Source: Aurantimonas sp965217685
GTDB taxonomy: Bacteria > Pseudomonadota > Alphaproteobacteria > Rhizobiales > Rhizobiaceae
Reading direction: 5' to 3'
NCBI GenBank assembly: GCA_965217685.1
Contig: CBDCIZ010000003.1
Coordinates: 4,216,001-4,280,000, forward strand
Length of the DNA: 64,000 nt
Under the pieces are notes generated by a model. The model was not told the origin of the DNA and ran no database searches. It worked only from the letters and a program-made list of their open reading frames with translations. Position numbers and translations under genes: made by a program. Below are positions 33,336-42,535 of this stretch, in pieces (within the stretch, counting starts at the first letter, position 1; each line of letters opens with the position of its first letter).

Positions 33336-35147
33336 TTACCCGTAATGGTTCTTCACCACGGCCTGGGCGATCTCCTCACGGCTGATGATGCCGGCGATGT
33401 CCTCGGGGCGCGGTACGCCGCGGGCTTCCTTGCAGACGATCGCATAGGTGCGGTTGCGCCGGTTCATGCGGGTGACGACGGTGTTCAGATTGTTGAGCGT
33501 CGAGGCGATGATGAACTCCGAGGAGCCGATGTCCGCCAATGTCTGACTGGCGAAGCGGTCCGCCCGATAGGGGACCGTGCCGAAGCGGACGAAGCCGGTG
33601 ATGCGGGTGCCGTCGGTCAGGATCACCCGCGTCGTCTCGACGTCGATGCGCTTGAGGGCATCCTGCACGGTCATCGACTGGTTCAGAACCTCGAAGGTGG
33701 TTTCCATCACTTCGCTCACCGGCTGGACCAGGAACATGTTGGTGGTCCGGTCGGTCGGGATCGGCCGGCCTCTCGCGCGCAGTTTGATCGTGTAGATGTC
33801 GGCGACGACCAGCGAGCGCCGGACCCCGATGGCGATGGCCACCGCAATGACCAGCGGCAGGATGATCTCGTAGTCGCGGGTCATCTCGAAGATCATCACG
33901 ATCGCCGTCATCGCCGCCGAGGTGGCGCCGCCGACCATCGCGCCCATGCCGATGATCGAGAAGGTTTCCACGCTGAGATTCGAACCCGGCAGGACATGGT
34001 TGCCGACGAGGCCGACGGCGCCGCCCAGCGTCGCGCCCATGAACAGGCTCGGCGAGAAGATGCCGCCGGACGCGCCCGAGGCGAGCGACAGGCAGGTCGC
34101 GACCAGCTTGCCGGCAAACAGCGCCAGCAGCAAAAGCAGCCCGCCGGTGTTGCCGTCGATGACGCCCTGGATGGTCGAATAGCCCACCGAATAGACGTGG
34201 TACTGCCCGGATGCCATCAAGAACAGATAGCCCATGACGCCGACCGAGAGCATGCCGATGACGTTCTGGACGTAGGGGTTGAGCCCCGAATCGTCGAAGA
34301 CGTCCTCGGACCAGGCGAGCAGCTTGACGAAGGCCCAGGCGGCAAAGCCCATGACGACGCCGAGCAGCGCAGCGAGAACGATCTCGGCGCCGTTGACGAC
34401 GCTCTCGGTCGGCAGGCTCGACAGCGGCACGATGAAGGCCGATTCGATGCCCATGGCAAGGCGGTAGACGTAGGTGGACGTGGCGGTGGCGACGACGACC
34501 GGCAGAAAGGTGCGGGTCGAGATTTCCGGCAGCAGCACTTCCGAGGCGAAGAGCACGCCGCCGAGCGGGGTGTTGAAGGTCGCCGCGATGCCGGCGCCGG
34601 CGCCGGCCGACAGAAGCGTGATTTTTTGCGGGCGAATGAGACGAAGGTAACGCGCGAAGGTCGAACCGAAGGACGAGCCGATCTGGATGATCGGGCCTTC
34701 GCGGCCGACCGAGGCGCCGGTGCCGATGGAGATCGCCGAGGCCAGCGACTTCACCACCGCGACGATGCCGCGAACGTTGCCGTTGGCGTGATAGATCGCG
34801 AACATCACCTCCGGCACGCCGTGGCCCCTGGCCTCGGGCGCAAAGCGCCTCACCAGCCAGACGACGATCAGGCCGCCGAGGACCGGCACCAGGATGATGC
34901 CCATGCCCCAGGGGCTCGGCGGACCGTAGGCATTGGGGTTCAGATCGAAGCTGACATTGCCGTAGAAGGCCAGGTTCGAGATGAAGGCGATGAGGTATTT
35001 GAAGACGATGGCGCCGAGGCCGGCGACGATGCCGACGATCAGCGCCAGCAGCAACATGACCGGCAGCCCGACCTCACGATCCGGCGGCGCCTCCTCCTCG
35101 CGTGCGGTAAGCGCAGCGGATTCGGCGGGCGTGACATCGACGGACAT
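33336..35147 (-). CDS. ClC-family chloride channel/transporter with CBS domains
   Basis: A 603-aa membrane protein: ClC body (about 28-440) plus two CBS domains (about 450-600). The external gating glutamate is E150 in GASVGREGPIIQIG. The chloride-site motif normally GSGIP reads GHGVP (108-112). The residue aligned with the intracellular proton glutamate (E203 in E. coli ClC, two residues before the RPQF motif) is V204 here, in LFASEVLL. That valine is seen in eukaryotic ClC channels, not in H+/Cl- antiporters. The start ATG at 35147 is followed by an acidic tail and the first helix. Confidence 0.95.
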   Translation of the reverse strand: MSVDVTPAESAALTAREEEAPPDREVGLPVMLLLALIVGIVAGLGAIVFKYLIAFISNLAFYGNVSFDLNPNAYGPPSPWGMGIILVPVLGGLIVVWLVRRFAPEARGHGVPEVMFAIYHANGNVRGIVAVVKSLASAISIGTGASVGREGPIIQIGSSFGSTFARYLRLIRPQKITLLSAGAGAGIAATFNTPLGGVLFASEVLLPEISTRTFLPVVVATATSTYVYRLAMGIESAFIVPLSSLPTESVVNGAEIVLAALLGVVMGFAAWAFVKLLAWSEDVFDDSGLNPYVQNVIGMLSVGVMGYLFLMASGQYHVYSVGYSTIQGVIDGNTGGLLLLLALFAGKLVATCLSLASGASGGIFSPSLFMGATLGGAVGLVGNHVLPGSNLSVETFSIIGMGAMVGGATSAAMTAIVMIFEMTRDYEIILPLVIAVAIAIGVRRSLVVADIYTIKLRARGRPIPTDRTTNMFLVQPVSEVMETTFEVLNQSMTVQDALKRIDVETTRVILTDGTRITGFVRFGTVPYRADRFASQTLADIGSSEFIIASTLNNLNTVVTRMNRRNRTYAIVCKEARGVPRPEDIAGIISREEIAQAVVKNHYG

Positions 35148-35375
35148 GATCGGGCTTGATTCTGGACGTTGCGGAAACGGGCGGGAAGGATGCGTCTTCT
35201 ATTTCATTCCCTCTCGGCAATTGAAAGGGTTGCGAACGAATTTTGCGTGGCTTTTCGGGTTTTGCCGTTTCGGGTTTTCGGCGGGGCGTACCGGTTCTGA
35301 ACCCGGTCTCGCCGGGTGTGGCGCGCTTGACGAAGCCCTCATCCCGAAGCTCTTATCCCCCCTGCCGGGACCCAA

Positions 35376-35442
35376 GGCGCCCTATGAAGCCCTCATCGGC
35401 CTGCCGGCCACTTCTCCCGATTCGGGAGAAGAAGCGGCTTCG
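35376..35442 (+). repeat. Intergenic palindromic repeat, family A (copy 1)
   Basis: GGCGCCCTATGAAGCCCTCATC... ending in the perfect palindrome CTTCTCCCGA T TCGGGAGAAG (35411-35431) and CGGCTTCG. The same sequence recurs at 48721-48787 with few changes, and a shorter palindrome at 39665-39687. Confidence 0.85.
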
Positions 35443-35579
35443 GCGCTTTCGCCTGTTGGAGGGCGCGCGAAGGCGTTCCCGCGCCGCGATGCGGCCGGGG
35501 CATGAGGTTCGCCGGTGGCCTTTCGGCCGCGGGCGGAACGGTTCTTCGGCCGTCCGTCCTTCGATGCGAAGGCGGGCGG

Positions 35580-35639
35580 CGGCACGCCGGAGGCGGACCT
35601 CCGTAAGTTTAAGTAATGCGGTCCACCTCCGGCGTGCCG
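35580..35639. repeat. 20-bp inverted repeat
   Basis: CGGCACGCCGGAGGCGGACC (35580-35599) is complementary to 35620-35639 at 19 of 20 positions, around a 20-base AT-rich loop. No T run follows, so it is not an ordinary terminator. Confidence 0.75.
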
Positions 35640-36115
35640 CGCGACGTTTATGCGACCCCGATGCATCGGGCGCCGTCTGGCTCGGGTTTGGCGGTCGTCA
35701 GCCGCCTTGTCCGATCCGTCCGGCGGCTGCCCCCACCCTCGCCGTCACCAGCGGTTCGGATGAAGGCCCCAATGGCAGCCGACGCTTCGCAGGGCTTTCG
35801 CCCCACTCAAGCGGACCGATCCGCAGACGCCCCATAGTAGGCGACGGGCCGGCGGTGCCTCAGGGTCGTCCGGGATGCGAACCCCTCCGGAAGAGGCCAC
35901 ACCGCAGACGCCGCCCGCCAGCCCCCGAACGATCCCGGTGATCATTCGTGCCCGGTCAAGGGCCGGCGGTGAGAGGATTATGCGGGAGGGTCATGGGGGT
36001 GGGGATTTCTTTTTTGGAGCGGGACGAATTTTTTGGCCTTGGGCAGCACAAACCGACACTTTAATCGGCCGTTAGCAATCAGCCTGGAATGGTAGGCGAA
36101 AATCTGTCGTTAGCG

Positions 36116-37164
36116 TTAGCTCAAATTATAAAAGAAAGCCGCGATCATTTGCTCGCCGCCCTTATTTGACATTGGACCAACGCCAAGAAACATGTCCGCA
36201 TACGGCCCGCCGCGTATGCGTAGTCCAAACCCATCAGACTTTACAATGGCCTGTGCCTCCGCGTCAGAAACTGACGTATGGATATTCGTGTAGATTCCCT
36301 CGATAACTCTGTCGCATCTGTTTGAAATATCGATCACCTCACCTTCGTCCATGCCGATAACAAGCTCTACGAGTGGGAAGTTCATGAGTTCGCGTTCGCG
36401 TCCTTGAGACTCGATGACAGCGTAGACGAAGAAACCGGTTGGCTTTATAAAGCCAAGAAGCATTTTATGGTGGCCGTAGAGATTGTCGCGTTCACCACGG
36501 ACATAGAATGCGTTCCCAGCTGACTGTAAAGACCAAGTTACAGAAGTTTCACCTCCCGTAAAAACCCGAAGACGACGCAGAACATCATGATGCAGAAGCT
36601 GGATCGTATCCGCATTTGTTTCGGAGGAAATAGTCAGGAAATCTGCATCGATCCCCATGTCGGCGACATATCTTGCGATCTTCGCCGACAAAATTTGAGA
36701 TCGCCCAATATGCGCGGGTGACGGATTTCGAAACGAGAACTGATGGACGCCAAACGATCTTCAGGCGTGAGATAGCGCAGCCTTCTTATAAAACGATCTT
36801 CAGGCGTGAGATAGCGCAGCCTTCCGCCAATGAAGAGTAATGTAGCTGCACTCATACACTGACCAGAAATCCTCTTCCTTGCTCTTATAATATCACTGTC
36901 GACATCGTGATCCAGAACGTAATGTCCTATGTAGGTAGAAAACCAATTTTCACGCAGGATTCTTCCCATATTTATTGCAGTCTCCACATCTCCTCCTGAT
37001 GAGTCGATATATACGCTAACTCGCGGAGGAACTTCAGCTTTTTGAAGAAAATCGATGAATCGCTCATCGTCTCTACTCGCGATCGTTCCGAAAGCGTTTA
37101 TACAATAAAATCCGCCAACCGCATTTTCGAATTCTGTCTGTGGCGAAGTGTACTCAAACTGCAA
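36116..37164 (-). pseudogene. Frameshifted ClpP/crotonase-fold serine protease-like gene
   Basis: Read with one restored base this encodes about 349 aa resembling ClpP-fold proteases of the periplasmic-protein type: VYIDSSGGDVETAINMGRIL (oxyanion strand), SGQCMSAATLLFIGG (serine nucleophile motif) and, after the shift, GVHQFSF (histidine). The sequence is broken near 36750: a 34-bp segment is duplicated with period 39 bp (36752-36785 and 36791-36824), and a run of four A (plus strand) has become three, shifting frame. The first half stops at 36634; the second half is open to 36116. The locus is AT-rich unlike its neighbours. Confidence 0.75.
36752..36824. repeat. 39-bp tandem duplication inside the pseudogene
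   Basis: AAACGATCTTCAGGCGTGAG and the following 14 bases occur twice, at 36752-36785 and 36791-36824, separated by TTATA. The period (39 bp) adds 13 residues in frame, so the duplication alone would not kill the gene. Confidence 0.9.
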
Positions 37165-37665
37165 GATAGGCTGCCATAATTATTTTGGTTGTTGAAACTT
37201 GTAATTAGATCGTCCTCAATTATCGTTGGCTCGCTAGATCATAGTCAAGCCATTAGCTGCCTCGCGTCGAGCCGCAATCGGCATATTCGTTGTTTGTTCC
37301 ATAAAGCGAACTATCGGATTATGACTCTTTGCGGCCGGATAAATTTCTCCGGCAGATTGCGAACTACGAAGCCGAATGAGGTTGATGCTTTTGTGACCTA
37401 ATGCAAAATTTTTCTTGTGATCGCTGTGCGTTCCCGTTTTTGATTCGTGAGCGGGCGAAGAATAATTGCGGAGAGGTTGGCGCAGATTGGTTCGTGACAG
37501 AATGGCGGATTTCCTTTGGCGGAGCGGCGCCTGATTCGTCGCGGCATGGGTCCCCGGCCTGCGGCCGAGGATGACGAAGTGGCGAGGGGCGGCTGATTGA
37601 TGCTCATGTCGCGAGGCGTTCGACGATCGCGGCCTCGAACGATTGCGCGAGGAGGGATTGCTGAA
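37165..37665. other. Intergenic region with family-B half repeat
   Basis: No gene is supported in 501 bp. The left 250 bp are AT-rich like the preceding pseudogene; the right part carries a single-arm copy of repeat family B (37508-37579), running into the DUF2019 start. Confidence 0.65.
37508..37579 (+). repeat. Intergenic repeat, family B (single-arm copy)
   Basis: The arm GGCATGGGTCCCCGGCCTGC...GAGGATGACGAAG (37543-37579) and the preceding TTGGCGGAGCGGC match the right half of the pair at 38139-38285. No matching left arm is visible. Confidence 0.7.
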
Positions 37666-38055
37666 ATGAAACGCGATCTGAAACCGGTATCGACACAAGA
37701 CCTCGTCGCGCGGTTCACCGCGCTGAGCATCGATCAGGACGACGCCGTCATCATCGGTGATACGCGGCGCTACAATCGCCTGTTCCGGGAATACACCGCC
37801 ATCGAAGACGAATTGAAATCGCGTGAGGGCGACCAGCGGCATGCCCTCAGGCCGTTGTTCGACCATACCAACCCGCAAGTCCGCATGAACGCGGCCTTTT
37901 CGACACTGGCGATCCTGCCCGAAGAGGCGAAGGCGACGCTGCAATTGATCAAGGACCGTCGCGAGTATCCACAGGCGGGGGACGCGTGGGGCATGCTCAA
38001 CGACATCGCGAGCGGAAAGTATATTCCCGACGTCGGGCGGGTGGACATGTTGTGA
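37666..38055 (+). CDS. DUF2019 domain protein
   Basis: A 129-aa all-helical protein. The family pattern is seen in LVARFTALSIDQDDAVIIGDTRRYNRLFREYTAIEDELKSR followed by GDQRHALRPLFDHTNPQVRMNAAFSTLAILPEEA and REYPQAGDAWGML. DUF2019 members look like short HEAT-type repeats and have no confirmed function. The ATG at 37666 follows GGAGGG. It is bordered by family-B repeats, and base composition is like the rest of the genome rather than the AT-rich locus to its left. Confidence 0.85.
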   Translation: MKRDLKPVSTQDLVARFTALSIDQDDAVIIGDTRRYNRLFREYTAIEDELKSREGDQRHALRPLFDHTNPQVRMNAAFSTLAILPEEAKATLQLIKDRREYPQAGDAWGMLNDIASGKYIPDVGRVDML

Positions 38056-38138
38056 AGCGCGGCGCCCCTCGATGAGCGCGAGATAGAACTTGGTTGATGC
38101 CGGTTCGGCGTTGCAGGCTGTCCAGTCGACTTCCCCTG

Positions 38139-38285
38139 CTTCGTCATCCTCGTGCGCAGCACGGGGATCCACGCCGGTGCGTTTGGGGCGGATGATCAGG
38201 TGACGAAATTGCGCATCTCCCTTGGCGGAGCGGCGGCGGCCGGGTCGCGGCATGGGTCCCCGTGCTGCGCACGAGGATGACGAAG
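38139..38285. repeat. Intergenic repeat, family B (inverted pair)
   Basis: A 37-bp arm CTTCGTCATCCTCGTGCGCAG... (38139-38175) and its complement at 38249-38285 match at 35 of 37 positions around a 73-bp middle. It fills most of the gap 38056-38392. Related arms occur at 37543-37579 and at 55215-55358. Confidence 0.85.
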
Positions 38286-38392
38286 CTTCGAGGTTTGCGG
38301 CTCGCTTGAAGATGTTGGTGGCGGCCGGTTGTTGCTGGCCGACTTCGTGATTTCTGTCCCGGCAAAGGTCCCCTGCCCCGCCGCGATCGCCG

Positions 38393-39613
38393 TCACCCCC
38401 GCCCCGCCCCAATCGCCCTTCCCGCCGCCACGCCTGACGACCACGCCCATTGGAAATTGTAACCGCCGAGCCAGCCGGTGACGTCGACGGCTTCGCCGAT
38501 GGCGTAGAGGCCGGGGATGGTGCGGGCCTCCATGGTTTTGGAGGACAGCGCGTTCGTGTCGATGCCGCCGGCGGTGACTTCGGCCTTGGCGAAGCCTTCC
38601 GTGCCGGTGGGGCGGAAGGTGAGGTTTTGGAGGATCTCGGCGGCGCGATCGAGGTCGCGGTCGGGGGTGTCGGCCAGGGCGCGCCCGGGGGAGCGCCCAG
38701 GGGAGCGGTCATGCGGGTTTTGCAGGCCGATGCGGGTGGCGAGGGCTTCGGCGAGGCGGTTCGGGAGATGTTCGGCGAGTGCGGCCTTCAAATAGGCGCG
38801 GGGCATGCGGCGCCTGGCGTCGCGGAGCTTCTCGGCGGCGCCTTCGAGGACGGTGAGCGCGATCGTGTCGCCCTTCGTCCAGTAGGACGAGATCTGCAGG
38901 ATGGCCGGGCCGGAGAGGCCCTTGTGGGTGAACAGCGCGGCTTCGGCGAAGGCTTTGTCGCGGGCTCGGGCGACGACCGGACAGGCGACGCCGGAGATCT
39001 CGCGGAACAGCATCTCCTCGGGGCCGAGGGTGAAGGGCACCAGCGCGGGGCGCGGGGGAATGACCTTCAGGCCGAAGCGTTCGGCGATCTCGTAGGCGAT
39101 GCCGGTGGCGCCCATCTTCGGGATCGACGGGCCGCCGGTGGCGATGACGAGGTTTCCGGCGGTGGCATTGCCGACGTGGAAGCGGCCGTCCGTGTGGGTG
39201 ATTTCGCCGATTTGCGTGGAGAGGCGGATGTCGACCCTCCCCCCTTGGGCAAGAGCTTTTTCGCATTCGGCCAGCAGCATGGCGACGATCTGGCTGGCGG
39301 AGCCGTCGCAGAAAAGCTGGCCGAGGGTCTTTTCGTGCCAGGCGATGCCGTGGGCCTCGACGAGGGCGAGGAAATCCCATGGGGTGGAGCGCTTCAGGGC
39401 GGATTTGGCGAAGTGCGGGTTCTGCGAGAGGAAGCAGCCGGGGTCGGTCTCGCGGTTGGTGAAGTTGCAGCGGCCGCCGCCGGAGATGAGGATCTTCTTG
39501 CCGGGGCGGTCGGCATGGTCGAGGACGAGGATGTTCGCGCCGGCCTGTCCGGCAGTGGCCGCCGCCATGAGGCCCGCGCCGCCGGCGCCGAGGATGATCG
39601 CGTCGTAGTCCAT
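38393..39613 (-). CDS. HI0933-family flavoprotein (BaiN/RdsA-like)
   Basis: A 406-aa FAD/NAD(P)-dependent oxidoreductase. The dinucleotide fold LGAGGAGLMAAATAGQAG begins at residue 8, followed by PGKKILISGGGRCNFTNR, the family hallmark. The middle has FTHKGLSGPAILQISSYW and the C-terminus has GGIDTNALSSKTMEARTIPGLYAIGEAVDVTGWLGGYNFQWAWSSG. A short SPGRSPGR tandem in the linker near 300 is unusual. The biochemical role is unclear in most members. Downstream lies repeat family B; upstream is uvrD, 132 bp away. Confidence 0.93.
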   Translation of the reverse strand: MDYDAIILGAGGAGLMAAATAGQAGANILVLDHADRPGKKILISGGGRCNFTNRETDPGCFLSQNPHFAKSALKRSTPWDFLALVEAHGIAWHEKTLGQLFCDGSASQIVAMLLAECEKALAQGGRVDIRLSTQIGEITHTDGRFHVGNATAGNLVIATGGPSIPKMGATGIAYEIAERFGLKVIPPRPALVPFTLGPEEMLFREISGVACPVVARARDKAFAEAALFTHKGLSGPAILQISSYWTKGDTIALTVLEGAAEKLRDARRRMPRAYLKAALAEHLPNRLAEALATRIGLQNPHDRSPGRSPGRALADTPDRDLDRAAEILQNLTFRPTGTEGFAKAEVTAGGIDTNALSSKTMEARTIPGLYAIGEAVDVTGWLGGYNFQWAWSSGVAAGRAIGAGRG

Positions 39614-39664
39614 GGGGTGGGTTGTGCTCGTCTTTCAGATGTGAGGCGCGGCGTCGAGGCAGCC

Positions 39665-39687
39665 CCTTCTCCCGAGTCGGGAGAAGG
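39665..39687. repeat. Palindrome related to family A
   Basis: CCTTCTCCCGA G TCGGGAGAAGG is a perfect 11-bp-arm palindrome in the gap between the flavoprotein and uvrD, followed by CCGGCAGGGGATGAGGGTG, which is the reverse complement of the family-A left flank. Confidence 0.75.
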
Positions 39688-39745
39688 TCCGGCAGGGGAT
39701 GAGGGTGTTTGCGCTGACGTTGGATGCCAGCGCTATTGGCGCGGC

Positions 39746-42535
39746 TCACTTGGCCTCGACGAACCCTTCCAGCACGCGCTTCTGCCCGGCCTTGTCGAAA
39801 TCCACCGTCAGCTTGTTGCCGTCGACGAGGGCGACGGTGCCGTTGCCGAATTTGAGGTGGAAGACCCGGTCGCCGGCGGCAAAGCGGCTGTCCTCGGTGG
39901 CGACGGATCTGGCGGCGAGTTCGCCCTCGATCTCGCGCGGACCGCCGCGGCGGGCGTTGGCGTTGAAGTTGAAGCCGGCGGATCGGGGCGGCTGGTTGTG
40001 GCCGCGACCGGCGGGTCCGACCTCGGCGTCGTAGGTGATCTCGCGGGTGCGGCCACCGGACCAGCCGCCGCCGCCGCCGCCGGATGAGTTCCCGTTCTCT
40101 CGTGCCTTGGCCGCCTGGGCGCGTTTCCAGCCGGGGGTCTGGTAGGCGCGCTCGGTGAAGGCGGCGGCGCCGTCCCAGCGCGAGGCGCCGTAGCCGCCTC
40201 CCATGCCGCCGGGTCCGCCTCGCGTGCCGTAGCCGCCATAGGCGGTGTTGGCCTCCATCACCTCGACATGGGCCTCGGGCAGCTCGTCGAGAAAGCGCGA
40301 GGGGATGGTCGATTGCCACAGGCCGTGGATGCGGCGGTTGGAGACGAACCAGATCTTGGCCCGGCGCTTGGCCCGCGTGATGCCGACATAGGCCAGGCGG
40401 CGCTCTTCTTCCAAGCCGCTGCGGCCGCCTTCGTCCAGTGAGCGCTGGTGGGGAAACAGCCCCTCCTCCCAGCCCGGCAGGAAGACCGTCTCGAATTCCA
40501 GACCCTTGGCCGAATGCAGCGTCATGATCGAGACGGCGTCCATCTCGGCGTTCTGCTCGGTGTCCATGACGAGGGCGATGTGTTCGAGGAAGGACGGAAG
40601 GCTCTCGTATTCCTCCATGGAGCGGATCAGCTCCTTGAGGTTTTCAAGCCGGCCCGGCGCCTCGGCGGAGCGGTCGTTCTGCCACATCTCGGTGTAGCCG
40701 GATTCTTCCAGAATCTGCTCGGCGAGTTGAGTGTGACCGGTGCTTTCCAGCAGTGTCGCCCAGCGCACGAGGTCGGTGACGACGCGGCGCAGCGCATTGC
40801 GCGGCTTGGGCTTCAGCTCCTCGGTCTCGACCATCTCGCCGGCGGCGGCGATCAGCGGAATTTGGCGCTGGCGGGCGTAATCATGCAGCAGGCGGATGGT
40901 GGCGTCGCCGAGGCCGCGCTTCGGCGTGTTGACGATGCGCTCGAAGGCGAGGTCGTCGGCGGGCTGGCAGACGCAGCGGAAATAGGCCAGCGCGTCGCGG
41001 ATCTCGAGCCGCTCGTAGAAGCGCGGGCCGCCGATGACCCGGTAGTTGAGGCCCATGGTGACGAAACGGTCCTCGAACTCGCGCATCTGGAAGGAGGCGC
41101 GCACCAGGATCGCCATGTCGTTGAGGTCGTGGTCGTGGCGCCGCTGGAGATCCTCGATCGCCTCGCCGATGGCGCGGGCTTCCTCCTCCGAATCCCAGCC
41201 GGCATTGACCTCGACCTTGTCGTGCTCGGGGTCGGAGAAGTCGGTGAAGAGGGTCTTGCCGAGCCGGTCCTCGTTGTGGGCGATGAGGTGGGAGGCCGCG
41301 CCCAGGATGTGCGAGGTGGAGCGGTAGTTGCGTTCGAGGCGGATAACGGCGGCGCCGGGAAAGTCGCGGTCGAAGCGCAGGATGTTGTCGACCTCGGCGC
41401 CGCGCCAGCCGTAGATCGACTGGTCGTCGTCGCCGACGCAGCAGATGTTGATCTGATGCTGGCTTTCGCTCACGCTGTCGCCGCTTCCGCGGCTTCGCTC
41501 CGCGGGCGCGGCCTGACCGGCCGACGGGCGGTCGCCCTTGCGGCCTGCGGCCAGGAGCTCTTCACCCTCCCCCTCGCGGGGAGGGTCGGCGCGCAGCGAC
41601 GGGGTGGGGGGCGAAGAAGAAGCGTCGTCGCGCGCCCCACCCGCGCCTTCGGCGCGACCTCCCCACGAGGGGGAGGTGGGCGAGCCGTCGGTGCGCTTCG
41701 CCGACCTCTGCGCCAACAAGCGCAACCAGAGATACTGGGCGACGTTGGTGTCCTGATACTCGTCGACGAGGATGTAGCGGAAGCGGCGGTGGTAGTCGGC
41801 GAGGATGTCGGGGTGGTCGCGGAAGATCGCGATCGGGTGCATCAGGAGGTCGCCGAAATCGCAGGCGTTGAGGCTTTTGAGGCGATCCTGGTAGGCGGCG
41901 TAAAGCTCACGGCCCTTGCCGTTGGCGAAGGCGCGGGCGTCGCCCTCGGGAATGTCCTTCGGGCGCAGCGCCTTGTTCTTCCAGCCGTCCATCATGGTGG
42001 CGAAGGTGCGGGCCGGCCAGCGCTTGTCGTCGAGGTTTTCGGCGCGGATCAGCTGCTTGATCAGGCGGATCTGGTCGTCGGTGTCGAGAATGGTGAAGTT
42101 GGATTTGAGGCCCGCGAGTTCGGCATGGCGGCGCAGGATCTTGACGCCGATGGAGTGGAAGGTGCCGAGCCAGGGCATGCCCTCGACCTGTTCGCCCACC
42201 AGAAGCCCGATGCGGTTGCGCATCTCGCGGGCGGCCTTGTTGGTGAAGGTGACGGCGAGGATCTGGCTGGGCCAGGCGCGGCCGGTCGCGAGGATATGGG
42301 CGATGCGGGTGGTGAGAACGCGCGTCTTGCCGGTGCCGGCGCCGGCGAGCACGAGAACGGGGCCTTCCGTGGTCTCGACGGCAAGCCGCTGCTCTTGGTT
42401 TAGGCCGGACAGATAGTCGGGCGCCGTGCCCTTGCCGGCGGGGCCGCCGCGGGCGGCCATGGCGCGCGCGGCGATGCCGCCCGGTTGGGCATCCGGCTTG
42501 GCTGCCGCCGCGGTCGATTTGCGTGAGTCGGTCAT
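39746..42535 (-). CDS. uvrD: UvrD/PcrA-type DNA helicase with in-frame repeat insertion
   Basis: ATP-dependent 3'-5' helicase of repair and replication restart. Motif I AGAGTGKTRVL (64-74), motif II VDEYQDT (about 256-262), motif III GDDDQSIYGWRGA (about 367-379), motif V/VI MTLHSAKGLEFETVFLPGWEEGLFP and RRLAYVGITRAKR are intact. Between motifs II and III sits an 85-residue insert (about 275-358) of low-complexity, Gly/Ser/Pro/Arg-rich sequence that is absent from other UvrD proteins and matches a palindromic repeat. A Gly-rich linker and a C-terminal Tudor-like domain (AAGDRVFHLKFGNGTVALVDGNKLTVDFDKAG) follow. At 929 aa it is long. Confidence 0.95.
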   Translation of the reverse strand: MTDSRKSTAAAAKPDAQPGGIAARAMAARGGPAGKGTAPDYLSGLNQEQRLAVETTEGPVLVLAGAGTGKTRVLTTRIAHILATGRAWPSQILAVTFTNKAAREMRNRIGLLVGEQVEGMPWLGTFHSIGVKILRRHAELAGLKSNFTILDTDDQIRLIKQLIRAENLDDKRWPARTFATMMDGWKNKALRPKDIPEGDARAFANGKGRELYAAYQDRLKSLNACDFGDLLMHPIAIFRDHPDILADYHRRFRYILVDEYQDTNVAQYLWLRLLAQRSAKRTDGSPTSPSWGGRAEGAGGARDDASSSPPTPSLRADPPREGEGEELLAAGRKGDRPSAGQAAPAERSRGSGDSVSESQHQINICCVGDDDQSIYGWRGAEVDNILRFDRDFPGAAVIRLERNYRSTSHILGAASHLIAHNEDRLGKTLFTDFSDPEHDKVEVNAGWDSEEEARAIGEAIEDLQRRHDHDLNDMAILVRASFQMREFEDRFVTMGLNYRVIGGPRFYERLEIRDALAYFRCVCQPADDLAFERIVNTPKRGLGDATIRLLHDYARQRQIPLIAAAGEMVETEELKPKPRNALRRVVTDLVRWATLLESTGHTQLAEQILEESGYTEMWQNDRSAEAPGRLENLKELIRSMEEYESLPSFLEHIALVMDTEQNAEMDAVSIMTLHSAKGLEFETVFLPGWEEGLFPHQRSLDEGGRSGLEEERRLAYVGITRAKRRAKIWFVSNRRIHGLWQSTIPSRFLDELPEAHVEVMEANTAYGGYGTRGGPGGMGGGYGASRWDGAAAFTERAYQTPGWKRAQAAKARENGNSSGGGGGGWSGGRTREITYDAEVGPAGRGHNQPPRSAGFNFNANARRGGPREIEGELAARSVATEDSRFAAGDRVFHLKFGNGTVALVDGNKLTVDFDKAGQKRVLEGFVEAK
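41559..41690 (-). repeat. Palindromic repeat inserted in frame in uvrD
   Basis: Contains CCCTCCCC (41565-41572) with its complement GGGGAGGG (41578-41585), CAGCGACGGGGTGGGG, and a second stem CCTCCCC (41658-41664) / GGGGAGG (41670-41676). This mosaic looks like a rhizobial intergenic repeat, here translated without a stop. Confidence 0.8.

Larger units (their letters stand above)
35148..36115. other. Gene-poor region with repeats
   Basis: No gene is supported in these 968 bp. It holds a family-A repeat (35376-35442), a 20-bp near-perfect hairpin (35580-35639), and from about 35950 a shift to AT-rich sequence that continues into the next locus. Long open frames on the plus strand here are Pro/Arg-rich and have no family features. 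Confidence 0.7.

Noticed and set aside
35243..35941. 232-codon open frame in the gene-poor region
   Set aside because: Pro/Arg-rich translation spanning repeats, no ribosome site, no family feature.
37234..38712. Long minus-strand open frame through the repeat region
   Set aside because: It crosses family-B repeats and the DUF2019 gene in antisense and shows no domain.
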